NCBI GenBank assembly: GCA_902789175.1
Contig: CADANF010000001.1
Span: 62,001-126,000, forward strand
Length of the DNA stretch: 64,000 bases
Source: an uncultured Lachnospiraceae bacterium
Lineage (GTDB): Bacteria; Bacillota; Clostridia; Lachnospirales; Lachnospiraceae
Reading direction: 5' to 3'
Below, in pieces: positions 17,664-25,766 of this stretch (positions are counted from its first letter, which is position 1; the number at the start of each line of letters is the position of its first letter). A program made the position numbers and the translations under genes. Below the pieces are notes generated by a model. It worked only from the letters and a program-made list of their open reading frames with translations. It searched no databases and was not told where the DNA came from.

Positions 17664-17692
17664 TTTAAATAGACACAAGTGCATTATATAAT
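17664..17692 (+). promoter_or_regulatory. Predicted promoter of the SpoVK-like gene
   Basis: TTTAAA (17664-17669), a 17-base spacer and a perfect TATAAT (17687-17692), about 60 bases before the AAGGAG site. Confidence 0.5.
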
Positions 17693-17755
17693 AAGCTTAG
17701 TAGTTGTGTTTATTTATTATGCAATTACAATTTAGTATCAAGGAGAAAATTAAAT

Positions 17756-18862
17756 ATGCTGCTTAACAGAGAAGACAGTATTAGTATGCCTGAAGCTGGT
17801 TCTGACATAAAGACAACAGCTAAATTTAATGCCGCAACAGGACAGTTTACTACAAAGGTTTCTGTAGACGCGGAAGGTTACAATCTTATTAAGAAAAGAG
17901 CAGATGATATCTCTGAATTCCAGAATATCAAAAAAGAAGAGGATCCCAATGCATCATTCCATAGAGGAAAAGGTGCTGTAGGACGTAGTAGAAAAGGCAA
18001 AGCTGCAGAAGATGACAAGATTGAAAAACCTCTTGATGAGCTTATTGAAGAATTAAACAATCTCATCGGTCTTAATTCAGTTAAGAAGGATCTGATGCAT
18101 ATCATTAACCTGATCAAGGTTCGTAAGCTTAGAGAGATTCAGGGTCTTAAGAAAGTAGATATGTCTTTTCACCTTGTATTTACTGGTAATCCTGGTACAG
18201 GTAAGACAACAGTTGCAAGACTTCTCGCAAAGATTTATAAACAGCTTGGAGTTGTTAGCCGTGGACAGTTGATAGAAGTTGACAGATCTGGTCTTGTTGA
18301 CCATTTCCCAGGCGGTACAGCTATCAAGACATCAGCAGTAGTTGATAGAGCAGTTGGTGGAATTTTATTCATAGATGAAGCATATACACTTACTAACTAT
18401 GGTGACGCAGGCGACTATGGCCAGGAAGCTGTAGATACTCTCCTTAAGAGAATGGAAGATGACCGTGATGATCTTATCGTTATCGTTGCAGGTTATCCAA
18501 ATGAAATGGATGCCTTCATTGAATCTAACCCAGGTCTTAAGTCACGTTTTAATAAATATATCAGTTTCGGAGATTATACAAGTGATGAGCTTATGGATAT
18601 CTTCGTTGTTATGTGCAGTGAGAATGATTATGATCTTGATCCAGGCGCATATATGATGGCTGAGAATTATTTACGTGGTATTGCTGAAGGAAAGAAAGAA
18701 AACTTTGCAAATGCTCGTCTTGTTCGTAACTATTTTGAAAGATGCGTTGACAGACAGGCTACTAGAATTGTAAAAAATCCTGATATTACAGAAGATGATC
18801 TGATAATGCTGGCAAGAGAAGATATGATCGAAACAGAGCCAGATAAGATCTTTGAAGTTTAA
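17756..18862 (+). CDS. CbbX/SpoVK-type AAA+ ATPase
   Basis: 368 residues. An N-terminal region of about 95 residues is unlike known domains. It is followed by a CbbX/SpoVK AAA+ core: Walker A GNPGTGKT (near residue 145), Walker B ILFIDEAYTL (near 204), and a sensor region with NPGLKSRFNKYISF. SpoVK acts in spore maturation in Bacillus, while CbbX remodels Rubisco; in Clostridia such proteins are annotated as stage V sporulation protein K without proof of role. A clear AAGGAGAAA precedes the ATG. The gene is monocistronic. Confidence 0.85.
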   Translation: MLLNREDSISMPEAGSDIKTTAKFNAATGQFTTKVSVDAEGYNLIKKRADDISEFQNIKKEEDPNASFHRGKGAVGRSRKGKAAEDDKIEKPLDELIEELNNLIGLNSVKKDLMHIINLIKVRKLREIQGLKKVDMSFHLVFTGNPGTGKTTVARLLAKIYKQLGVVSRGQLIEVDRSGLVDHFPGGTAIKTSAVVDRAVGGILFIDEAYTLTNYGDAGDYGQEAVDTLLKRMEDDRDDLIVIVAGYPNEMDAFIESNPGLKSRFNKYISFGDYTSDELMDIFVVMCSENDYDLDPGAYMMAENYLRGIAEGKKENFANARLVRNYFERCVDRQATRIVKNPDITEDDLIMLAREDMIETEPDKIFEV

Positions 18863-18878
18863 TAACATATTTTTCTTT

Positions 18879-18918
18879 AAAAAAGGCCTTTGCTATCATC
18901 ACCGCAGAGGCCTTTTTT
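18879..18918. terminator. Bidirectional terminator between converging genes
   Basis: AAAAAAGGCCTTTGC (18879-18893) pairs with GCAGAGGCCTTTTTT (18904-18918). It serves the SpoVK-like gene on the plus strand and mtaB on the minus strand. Confidence 0.88.
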
Positions 18919-18940
18919 AAGGGTTTTTAATTTCAGTTTT

Positions 18941-20227
18941 TTAATATTCAGTCTGAATTATAGTGTTTATCTTTGATGTATCAGCTTCTTCATTAATTGG
19001 GATCAGTACATCCATATATCTTTCAGTATGACCGCGGTAGTAGGATCTGCCATTTTTTTTGGTGATCTCTTCAACTAATACATTGATAGTATCGCCTTTA
19101 AAAAGATCATTATAGTTTTTCATGTTTTCATCTCTCATTTTAAGAAGAATGTCGCTTCGTCTGGTCTTTTCTGTTTCAGGTATCTGATCCTTCATACCAT
19201 CAGCAACTGTACCCTTCCTTCGAGAGAATTTAAAAACATGCATTTCATAAAGATTAAGTTCTTCAAGGTTTGCCCTTGTTACTTCAAAATCCTCATCTGT
19301 TTCTCCAGGGAAACCAACGATGATATCTGCTGTAAGAGCAGGGAATTTATAAGTATCTCTAAGAGCTTTGCATATCCTTTTTATATCATCTACAGTATAT
19401 TTACGGTTCATATTCTTAAGAGTCTTATCACATACACTTTGAAGAGAAAGGTGGAAGTGAGGACATACCTTAGGAATATCCTTTATCCTGTTTAAAAATT
19501 CATCAGTTATTACTCTTGGTTCCAAAGAGCCAAGTCTGATACGTTCGATTCCTTCGACAGTTGCAATACGGCATATTACATCAGCTAGATCATATTCTCC
19601 GATATCACCATAAGAAGATATGTTTATACCTGTAAGAACTACTTCTTTAACGCCGTTTTTAGCATAATTAACCACTTCATCATAGATCTCATCTATAGGT
19701 TTATTTCTTATCCTGCCACGTAAAAATGGGATTATACAATAAGAACAGAAACTGTTGCAGCCATCCTGTATCTTTATATAGGCTCTTGTATGGGTTTCAG
19801 GCATATTAACCTTTAAATCCTCAAATTCAGAGTCTTTATTAATATCGATGATATTATCGCTTGTATTTCTTTCTAAGAGAAATTCAGAAATGATACGTAC
19901 TACATCTTTCTTTCTGTTATTACCCATTATCACATCGCAAAGCTGGTTTTCCAACAGTTCACTAGAACATGCTTGAACATAGCATCCGGTAGCGATAACG
20001 ATGGCATCAGGGCATTGCTTTTTCATACGGCTTAATATCTGACGTGATTTTCTATCTGCCATATTTGTAACTGAACAGGTATTTACAATGCATATATCTG
20101 CATCATTTTCGGTTCCTTTAATTGCTCCTGCATCCAGCAGTTTTTCTAACATTGCATCAGATTCATATTGATTAACTTTGCAGCCTAGTGTATAGATGAA
20201 GATTTTTTTTCCTTCTAGTATTTTCAT
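18941..20227 (-). CDS. mtaB: tRNA t6A37 methylthiotransferase MtaB
   Basis: A radical-SAM enzyme that adds a methylthio group to threonylcarbamoyl-adenosine 37 of tRNAs. The N-terminal domain has YTLGCKVNQYESD, the MtaB form of the motif, plus cysteines in NTCSVT and TGCYVQ for one iron-sulfur cluster. The radical-SAM cluster is CNSFCSYC, followed by IIPFLRGR. The C-terminal TRAM domain includes YYRGHTERYMDV. I prefer ATG 20227 (428 residues); ATG 20248 is also in frame (435 residues), and neither has a strong ribosome site. Its promoter faces that of the HPr-like gene. Confidence 0.9.
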   Translation of the reverse strand: MKILEGKKIFIYTLGCKVNQYESDAMLEKLLDAGAIKGTENDADICIVNTCSVTNMADRKSRQILSRMKKQCPDAIVIATGCYVQACSSELLENQLCDVIMGNNRKKDVVRIISEFLLERNTSDNIIDINKDSEFEDLKVNMPETHTRAYIKIQDGCNSFCSYCIIPFLRGRIRNKPIDEIYDEVVNYAKNGVKEVVLTGINISSYGDIGEYDLADVICRIATVEGIERIRLGSLEPRVITDEFLNRIKDIPKVCPHFHLSLQSVCDKTLKNMNRKYTVDDIKRICKALRDTYKFPALTADIIVGFPGETDEDFEVTRANLEELNLYEMHVFKFSRRKGTVADGMKDQIPETEKTRRSDILLKMRDENMKNYNDLFKGDTINVLVEEITKKNGRSYYRGHTERYMDVLIPINEEADTSKINTIIQTEY

Positions 20228-20258
20228 ATAATTATTACACCATTTCATTTAAGAATTG

Positions 20259-20287
20259 TTGACTTTTATGTGTGCAACTTTTATTAT
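20259..20287 (+). promoter_or_regulatory. Predicted promoter of the HPr-like gene
   Basis: TTGACT (20259-20264), a 17-base spacer and TATTAT (20282-20287). It overlaps the opposing mtaB promoter. Confidence 0.6.
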
Positions 20288-20315
20288 TGTATCATATAGA
20301 AAATAAATATGTAAA
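20286..20315 (-). promoter_or_regulatory. Predicted mtaB promoter
   Basis: On the minus strand: TTTACA (20315-20310), an 18-base spacer and TACAAT (20291-20286). Its -10 box overlaps the -10 box of the plus-strand promoter, so the two would compete for polymerase. Confidence 0.5.
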
Positions 20316-20335
20316 CTTAGGGAGGTACAAAAAGT

Positions 20336-20572
20336 ATGACTACTGTTAAAGTATCATTAAATTCTATAGATAAGGTAAAAGCTTTTGTTAATGACATCAG
20401 CGGCTTTGAAGCAGAATTTGACCTTGTTGCCGGTAGATATGTTATAGATGCGAAGTCAATTATGGGAATCTTCAGTCTTGATATCTCAAAGCCAATCGAC
20501 TTAAATATCTACGGAGATAAGAATATCGTTGAGATCTTAAATGTTCTTAAGCCTTATCTTGTAGAGGAATAA
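20336..20572 (+). CDS. HPr-like protein lacking the phosphorylated histidine
   Basis: 78 residues, similar in length and pattern to the PTS phosphocarrier HPr (SIDKVKAFVNDISGFEAEFD and DAKSIMGIFSLDISKPIDLN match HPr strands and helix 2). The GLHARP block with the active-site His is absent, replaced by LNSIDK, and the regulatory serine region reads KSIMGIFSLD. It cannot therefore pass phosphate as standard HPr does. Crh-like regulatory use is possible but unproven. GGGAGG precedes the ATG; monocistronic with a terminator. Confidence 0.8.
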   Translation: MTTVKVSLNSIDKVKAFVNDISGFEAEFDLVAGRYVIDAKSIMGIFSLDISKPIDLNIYGDKNIVEILNVLKPYLVEE

Positions 20573-20579
20573 AATGAAT

Positions 20580-20620
20580 CAGCCATGGGATCACTTTTGG
20601 GTGGTCCCATTTTTTGGCTG
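20580..20620 (+). terminator. Terminator behind the HPr-like gene
   Basis: ATGGGATCAC and GTGGTCCCAT form the stem, followed by TTTTTT. An outer CAGCC/GGCTG pair extends across the T tract. Confidence 0.85.
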
Positions 20621-20644
20621 AAAATTTTTTTCAGGAAATGATTT

Positions 20645-21325
20645 ATGAAAGATATAGACATTAGAGAAGTATTATTTGATTATCTCGATGAAACATATGG
20701 CAGGATCAGGATCCTTGAGGAAAAGGTGATCTATGGTTCCAGAGCTGATGCTATAGGGATAATAGAAGATCTGATAATAGGATTTGAGATAAAGTCTGAC
20801 AGCGATTCTTATCAAAGACTTAGAAGTCAGATAAAGGATTATGAAAAATACTGTGATAAGTGTTATCTGGTAGTTGGAAAAAAGCACGAGATTCATGCAA
20901 AAGAACATGTTCCTTCTTACTGGGGGATAATAGTAGCAGATGAAAATGGAGTTACTCTTCAAAGAGAAGCTTTAGAATGTCCTAAAGTAAAGATTAAATA
21001 TCAGCTGGATATGTTATGGAGAAGAGAGATAGATGATATGGTACTTTCTTTATCCTATCCTGCATATAAGTCTTATTCGAAAGCTAAAGTTATGGAGCGT
21101 ATCCTGGAAAAAACAGATCAGGCAGTTTTGAAACATCTGATCACAAAGATACTGTTTGATAGGGATTATACTATATTTGATGAAGATAAAACTGATAAGA
21201 AATATAGAAAAACCAAGACGGGGATAACTGTTAAAAGTATAAAGAAAAGGAGGAAAGAGCCTGATTTAAAAGTAAGCAAAGTAGTAAGAAAGAAAAAAAG
21301 AAAAGTGTCAAGAAAAAATACTTGA
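20645..21325 (+). CDS. sce7726-family protein (PD-(D/E)XK nuclease-like)
   Basis: 226 residues. The N-terminal 130 match the sce7726/MmcB-like pattern: RADAIGIIEDLIIGFEIKSD with the Asp and the E-x-K of a restriction-endonuclease-like fold, followed by RLRSQIKDYEKYCDKCYLVV and SYWGIIV. The family is linked to DNA repair by fold, but its activity is poorly known. The C-terminal 40 residues are very Lys/Arg-rich, a likely DNA contact. The start is close behind the previous terminator with only a weak AGGAA site. The 3' end carries one arm of the palindrome and the start of the -35 box of the ylxM promoter. Confidence 0.75.
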   Translation: MKDIDIREVLFDYLDETYGRIRILEEKVIYGSRADAIGIIEDLIIGFEIKSDSDSYQRLRSQIKDYEKYCDKCYLVVGKKHEIHAKEHVPSYWGIIVADENGVTLQREALECPKVKIKYQLDMLWRREIDDMVLSLSYPAYKSYSKAKVMERILEKTDQAVLKHLITKILFDRDYTIFDEDKTDKKYRKTKTGITVKSIKKRRKEPDLKVSKVVRKKKRKVSRKNT

Positions 21326-21328
21326 CAC
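21305..21328. promoter_or_regulatory. Perfect inverted repeat overlapping a -35 box
   Basis: GTGTCAAG (21305-21312) and CTTGACAC (21321-21328) are perfect inverted copies with an 8-base A-rich gap. The right arm contains the TTGACA -35 box of the ylxM-ffh promoter. It could be an operator or a compact terminator stem. Confidence 0.5.
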
Positions 21329-21350
21329 TAAGTTCTTTGTATAGTATATT
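21322..21350 (+). promoter_or_regulatory. Predicted ylxM-ffh operon promoter
   Basis: Perfect TTGACA (21322-21327), a 17-base spacer and TATATT (21345-21350). The -35 box overlaps the stop codon of the preceding gene. Confidence 0.75.
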
Positions 21351-21402
21351 AAACAAGGCTGTAAAGGAAGAATACTTTACAAAGATTTGTTGAGGCGGTT
21401 TT

Positions 21403-21759
21403 ATGGAAAAGATAGTACGCCAGTCTCTTTTGTATGATTTTTACGGAGAACTGCTTACAGAACATCAAAAGCAGGCATATGAAGACATAGTATTTAATGA
21501 TATGTCTTATGCGGAAATAGCAAGAACAAGCAACATTTCAAGACAGGGCGCATATGATATGATAAAGAGATGCGACAAGCTTTTGGAAGGTTATGAAGAA
21601 AAACTTCATCTTGTTCATAAATTTCTATCAGCAAAAGAAAAGATTACAGAAATTAATAAGACTGCAGAACTTATCAAGAAAAAGAATAAGGATGCAGATC
21701 TTGATACTCTTATAGATGAGATCCTTACAAAATCTGAAGAGATTTTTGAGGAACTTTAA
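21403..21759 (+). CDS. ylxM: YlxM/p13-like helix-turn-helix protein
   Basis: 118 residues. A sigma-70 region-4-like helix-turn-helix (LTEHQKQAYEDIVFNDMSYA, then EIARTSNISRQGAYDMIKR) is followed by a coiled C-terminal region. It lies immediately upstream of ffh, the position conserved across Firmicutes, where it is regarded as a signal-recognition-particle accessory protein. It uses GAGGCGG as binding site and is first in the ylxM-ffh-rpsP-khpA operon. Confidence 0.88.
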   Translation: MEKIVRQSLLYDFYGELLTEHQKQAYEDIVFNDMSYAEIARTSNISRQGAYDMIKRCDKLLEGYEEKLHLVHKFLSAKEKITEINKTAELIKKKNKDADLDTLIDEILTKSEEIFEEL

Positions 21760-21796
21760 ATAGTATAATGCACATTGTGCTTGAACGGAGGATTAT

Positions 21797-23137
21797 ATGG
21801 CATTTGACAGTTTGAGTGATAAACTTCAGAATGTGTTTAAGAAGCTCCGCAGCAAAGGTTCCCTGAAAGAGGATGATGTTCAGGAAGCCATGAAGGAAGT
21901 TAAGCGTGCTTTGCTTGAAGCCGATGTTAACTTTAAGGTCGTTAAACAATTTATCAATTCTGTCAGCGAGAAGGCTGTAGGTGAGGAAGTGCTGAAAGGT
22001 CTTAATCCTGGACAGATGGTAATCAAGATAGTAAAAGAAGAACTTGTATCACTTATGGGTTCTGAAGTTACAGAATTAAAACTTCTTCCATCCAATGAGA
22101 TTACTATCATTATGATGTGTGGTCTTCAGGGTGCCGGTAAGACAACATCTGTTGCTAAACTTGCTGGACAGCTTAAGAATAAAGGTAAGAAGTGCATGCT
22201 GGTAGCATGTGATATATATAGACCTGCTGCGATTGAACAGCTGAAGATCAATGGTGAAAAAGTTGGCGTTCCTGTATTTGAAATGGGAACAGATTATAAG
22301 CCTGTAGAGATTGTTAAGGCAGCTTTAAAGCATGCCGATAAAAATGGAATAAATGTTGTATTTATAGATACAGCAGGTCGTCTTCATGTTGACCAGGACA
22401 TGATGGATGAATTAAAAGACATTAAGCGGGATATAGCGGTTACTTATACACTCCTTACTGTTGACTCAATGACTGGTCAGGATGCTGTAAATGTTGCCAA
22501 GACTTTCAATGATGAGATTGGTGTTGACGGCGTCGTTCTTACAAAGCTTGATGGTGACACCAGAGGTGGTGCTGCACTTTCAATAAAGGCTGTAACAGGC
22601 AAACCAATTATGTATGCAGGTATGGGCGAGAAATTAACTGACCTCGAACCATTTTATCCAGACAGAATGGCAAGCCGTATTCTTGGTATGGGTGATGTTG
22701 AAAGCCTTATTGAGAAAGCCGAAGCTGCAATCGATAAAGAAAAAGCTGCTGAGATGGAAAAGAAGATCCGAAAGGCATCATTTGACTATAATGACTTCCT
22801 TGATCAGCTGGCACAGATGGAAAAGATGGGCAGCTTATCCGATATTATGAATATGCTTCCTGGTATGGGAAATAAGATGAAAGATGTTGAGATTGATGAT
22901 AATGCAACACTTCATCCAAAGGCTATAATCCTTTCTATGACACCGGAAGAAAGAGCTAATCCAGATCTTATCAATGTAAGCAGAAAACAGCGTATTGCTA
23001 AAGGCTGTGGGCTTGATATGGCTGAGGTAAACAGATTCATCAAACAGTTTGAACAGACTAAGAAGATGATGAAACAGTTCTCAGGAATGATGGGTAAAGG
23101 AAAAAAGAAGAGATTTAAAATGCCGTTTGGCTTTTAG
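21797..23137 (+). CDS. ffh: Signal recognition particle GTPase
   Basis: 446 residues, normal for Ffh. The N-terminal four-helix bundle is followed by the G domain, with G1 GLQGAGKTTS (near residue 110), G3 DTAGRLH and G4 TKLDGDTRGG. A Met-rich M domain (about 300-446: MLPGMGNKMK, MMKQFSGMMGKGKKK) binds 4.5S RNA and signal sequences. It targets membrane and secreted proteins co-translationally with FtsY. Start ATG follows ACGGAGG. No 4.5S RNA gene was seen in the window. Confidence 0.97.
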   Translation: MAFDSLSDKLQNVFKKLRSKGSLKEDDVQEAMKEVKRALLEADVNFKVVKQFINSVSEKAVGEEVLKGLNPGQMVIKIVKEELVSLMGSEVTELKLLPSNEITIIMMCGLQGAGKTTSVAKLAGQLKNKGKKCMLVACDIYRPAAIEQLKINGEKVGVPVFEMGTDYKPVEIVKAALKHADKNGINVVFIDTAGRLHVDQDMMDELKDIKRDIAVTYTLLTVDSMTGQDAVNVAKTFNDEIGVDGVVLTKLDGDTRGGAALSIKAVTGKPIMYAGMGEKLTDLEPFYPDRMASRILGMGDVESLIEKAEAAIDKEKAAEMEKKIRKASFDYNDFLDQLAQMEKMGSLSDIMNMLPGMGNKMKDVEIDDNATLHPKAIILSMTPEERANPDLINVSRKQRIAKGCGLDMAEVNRFIKQFEQTKKMMKQFSGMMGKGKKKRFKMPFGF

Positions 23138-23168
23138 ATAATACATTAATTTTTAGGAGGAAAAAAAC

Positions 23169-23414
23169 ATGGCAGTAAAGATCAGATTAAGAAGACTGGG
23201 ATATAAGAAGCATCCTTTATATAGAGTGGTTGTTGCTGATTCTAAGTCACCAAGAGATGGAGCTGTTATTGCTCAGCTTGGAACATATGATCCTAACCAG
23301 GAGCCAGCTTTAGTTAAGGTTGACGCTGATGAGACAAAGAAATGGCTCTCAAACGGAGCTCAGCCAACTGAGACAGTTGCAAGACTTTTAAAGCAGGCAG
23401 GTATCGAGAAATAA
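23169..23414 (+). CDS. rpsP: 30S ribosomal protein S16
   Basis: 81 residues; the start [20 protein letters not shown] and the motif [16 protein letters not shown] are those of S16. It assists 30S assembly. AGGAGG precedes the ATG, 31 bases behind ffh in the conserved order ffh-rpsP-khpA-rimM-trmD. Confidence 0.97.
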   Translation: MAVKIRLRRLGYKKHPLYRVVVADSKSPRDGAVIAQLGTYDPNQEPALVKVDADETKKWLSNGAQPTETVARLLKQAGIEK

Positions 23415-23435
23415 GCTCCCAGGAGGTGACACGTA

Positions 23436-23663
23436 ATGAAAGAATTAGTTGAAATCATTGCAAAATCTCTTGTGGACGAACCTGATCAGGTTGTAGTAAC
23501 TGAAACAACCGATGAGAACACAATTACAATTGGACTTAACGTTGCAGCAGATGACATGGGTAAAGTTATCGGAAAGAGCGGTAGGATAGCTAAGGCTATA
23601 CGTACTGTTGTAAAGGCAGCTGCTTCGAAGGGTGACAAGAAGGTTATTGTGGATATCAAGTAA
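23436..23663 (+). CDS. khpA: KH-domain RNA-binding protein
   Basis: 75 residues, one KH domain with the GxxG loop in VIGKSGRIAKAIRTVVKAAA. KhpA pairs with KhpB to bind small RNAs and influences cell length in streptococci; the partner gene is not in this window. AGGAGGTGA precedes the start. A terminator follows, so rimM-trmD are partly uncoupled. Confidence 0.92.
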   Translation: MKELVEIIAKSLVDEPDQVVVTETTDENTITIGLNVAADDMGKVIGKSGRIAKAIRTVVKAAASKGDKKVIVDIK

Positions 23664-23676
23664 TTATAAAAATATG

Positions 23677-23703
23677 GCCGTGTCATTTGGCACGGCTTTA
23701 TTT
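23677..23703 (+). terminator. Intrinsic terminator between khpA and rimM
   Basis: GCCGTG (23677-23682) and CACGGC (23691-23696) around an 8-base loop, then a T-rich tract. Confidence 0.75.
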
Positions 23704-23735
23704 TTTACCAGTATATTATATATTTGGAGAATGAT

Positions 23736-24242
23736 ATGATTCAGTATTTTCAGGTGGGTGTTATCACCCAGCCTCACGGGATCCATGGTGAGGTAAAAGT
23801 ATTTCCAATCTCAGATGATATTAAAAGATTTGATGATCTCAAGGAATGTTATTTAAAGATAAAGAAAGATATGGTTCCTGTAACTTGTACAGGGGTAAAA
23901 TATTTTAAAAATCTTGTTATACTTCAGTTTAAAGAATTTGAAAGTATCGACGATGTAGAAAGACTTCGTCAGTGTCCGATATATGTTGACAGGGAACATG
24001 CTGTCCCTCTTAAAGAAGGGGAATATTACCTGGCAGATGTATTAGGTATAGACGTTGTAACAGAAGAGGGTAAAAAAGTAGGAATACTTAAGGACTATTT
24101 TGAAACTGCTGCACAGACTGTATATCAGGTTATCACTGATGATGGAAAAGAAGTGCTTATACCGGCCATTGATGAATTTGTTAAAAAAGTTGATATAGAA
24201 AATAATACTATGACAGTTCATCTTATAAAAGGAATGATATAG
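23736..24242 (+). CDS. rimM: Ribosome maturation factor RimM
   Basis: 168 residues. The N-terminal RimM domain opens with FQVGVITQPHGIHGEVKVFP; the C-terminal part is a PRC barrel (EYYLADVLGIDVVTEEGKKV). It helps assemble the 30S head and binds S19. The ATG at 23736 is chosen because GGAG lies six bases upstream; an in-frame TTG at 23724 would overlap that site. It is followed 13 bases later by trmD, its usual partner. Confidence 0.94.
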   Translation: MIQYFQVGVITQPHGIHGEVKVFPISDDIKRFDDLKECYLKIKKDMVPVTCTGVKYFKNLVILQFKEFESIDDVERLRQCPIYVDREHAVPLKEGEYYLADVLGIDVVTEEGKKVGILKDYFETAAQTVYQVITDDGKEVLIPAIDEFVKKVDIENNTMTVHLIKGMI

Positions 24243-24255
24243 ATAGGATAATGCT

Positions 24256-25005
24256 ATGAATTTTCATGTACTTACTCTTTTTCCGGAAATGATCGAGAAT
24301 GCTTTAAATGAAAGTATTACCGGAAGAGCCATAAATAAAGGACTTATTAGTCTTAATACAGTAAATATAAGAGATTATGCCACAAATAAGTATAAGCATG
24401 TTGATGACTATTGTTATGGCGGAGGAAGTGGAATGCTTATGCAGGCAGAACCTGTATGGTTATGCTATAAGGATGTGGAAGAAAAAATAGGAAAAAAACC
24501 TAGAGTTTTATATATGTCACCTCAGGGAAGAACTTTTGATCAGAAGTTTGCAGAAGAGCTTTCTTTGGAAGAGGATATAGTATTCCTTTGCGGACATTAT
24601 GAAGGAATAGACGAAAGAGCCTTGGAACTTATACAGCCTGAAGAGGTTTCCCTGGGAGATTTTGTACTTACAGGCGGAGAACTTCCGGCTATCACAATGA
24701 TAGATTGTATTTCAAGACTTGTGCCGGGAGTACTTGGTAAAGATGACAGTGCGGTCTATGAGACCTTTTATGATGGCCTTGTTGAATATCCGCAATATAC
24801 AAGGCCAGAAACCTTTATGGGGCTTAGTGTGCCTAAGATCCTTCTTTCTGGAGATCATAAAAAGGTTGAGGAATGGAGAAAAAATACTGCAATAGAACGT
24901 ACCAGGATCAAAAGGCCTGACATGTACAAAAAGTATATGGAAGAGCATAAAAATGATTTTGTTAAAAAGAAACAAAAAAAGGTTAACAAGTCTTCTGAAA
25001 TTTGA
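24256..25005 (+). CDS. trmD: tRNA (guanine-37-N1)-methyltransferase
   Basis: 249 residues, a SPOUT-fold dimeric methyltransferase that makes m1G37 and prevents frameshifting. Motifs: YGGGSGMLMQAEPV, CGHYEGIDERAL and the trefoil-knot SAM site SLGDFVLTGGELPA. The usual next gene in this cluster, rplS, is absent; a lipoprotein gene with its own promoter follows. That promoter lies within the last 25 bases of trmD. Confidence 0.96.
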   Translation: MNFHVLTLFPEMIENALNESITGRAINKGLISLNTVNIRDYATNKYKHVDDYCYGGGSGMLMQAEPVWLCYKDVEEKIGKKPRVLYMSPQGRTFDQKFAEELSLEEDIVFLCGHYEGIDERALELIQPEEVSLGDFVLTGGELPAITMIDCISRLVPGVLGKDDSAVYETFYDGLVEYPQYTRPETFMGLSVPKILLSGDHKKVEEWRKNTAIERTRIKRPDMYKKYMEEHKNDFVKKKQKKVNKSSEI

Positions 25006-25011
25006 TATAAT
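24983..25011 (+). promoter_or_regulatory. Predicted promoter of the lipoprotein gene
   Basis: TTAACA (24983-24988), a 17-base spacer and a perfect TATAAT (25006-25011), overlapping the trmD 3' end. Confidence 0.65.
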
Positions 25012-25047
25012 TTACAAGTCATTATATAAGTGAGGGAGATATGAAAA

Positions 25048-25638
25048 ATGAGAAAAAAAGTATTAACTCTTATTGTCGTTGGCGTATGTTCATTGGGACT
25101 TATTGGTTGTGGAAAGAGAAAAGATCTAAACGTTGAACCTTCTACTGCCACAACAGGTGTAAGTCAATCGGGACTGCAGGTTGAGTTGGTAAAGTTTGTA
25201 GGGGAAGATCTTTCCCGTCTTAACGTAAAAAGACAGCAGGCTGTAGAAATCTATAATGAGTATTTTAAATCAAATACCAAGGATGCAGATTCTACTGACT
25301 GGGTGACTAAACTCACAGATGAAGCACTTCCAAAATATGATGAATATATTAAAGAACTTAAGGCATTAAATTATGATAATAAAGAAGTTAATGATCTTAA
25401 GGATAAATATGTGCGCAGCGCTGAATTACAGCGTGATGCTATAAACCAGATAGTGATGTCGATAACAAAGAATGATGATTCATATGTAGAAAAAGCAAAG
25501 AAGGATATTGAAGATTCTAAAGCTGCTTTAAAAGAATATGAAGATGAGCTTAAAGCTTTATGTCAGCAGAACCAGATCACTATTAATGGTAATTTTCAGA
25601 TGGATGATTTCACAGCTTCTCCATCAGATGCAAAATAG
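25048..25638 (+). CDS. Small lipoprotein of unknown function
   Basis: 196 residues with a lipoprotein signal: MRKK, a hydrophobic core and lipobox LIGC with Cys at about residue 21, so it should be lipid-anchored outside the membrane. The mature part is charged and helical (Lys/Asp/Glu-rich, likely coiled coil, about 50-180). It has no family I recognise and no catalytic motif. Single gene with its own promoter and terminator. Confidence 0.8.
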   Translation: MRKKVLTLIVVGVCSLGLIGCGKRKDLNVEPSTATTGVSQSGLQVELVKFVGEDLSRLNVKRQQAVEIYNEYFKSNTKDADSTDWVTKLTDEALPKYDEYIKELKALNYDNKEVNDLKDKYVRSAELQRDAINQIVMSITKNDDSYVEKAKKDIEDSKAALKEYEDELKALCQQNQITINGNFQMDDFTASPSDAK

Positions 25639-25645
25639 TATTTTT

Positions 25646-25675
25646 AGGACTGCTAATTATTTAGCGGTCCTTTTC
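25646..25675 (+). terminator. Terminator behind the lipoprotein gene
   Basis: AGGACTGCTAA (25646-25656) pairs with TTAGCGGTCCT (25661-25671) with one wobble, followed by TTTT. Confidence 0.82.
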
Positions 25676-25690
25676 TTATATTTCACAGAT

Positions 25691-25718
25691 TTGTCAAACA
25701 TACTTGTTATCATATAGT
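25691..25718 (+). promoter_or_regulatory. Predicted promoter of the two-component operon
   Basis: TTGTCA (25691-25696), a 16-base spacer and TATAGT (25713-25718). Confidence 0.55.
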
Positions 25719-25766
25719 GGATTGTGGGGCTTTTATGCTTAGAGAATTATTCTGGAGGTTATAATT

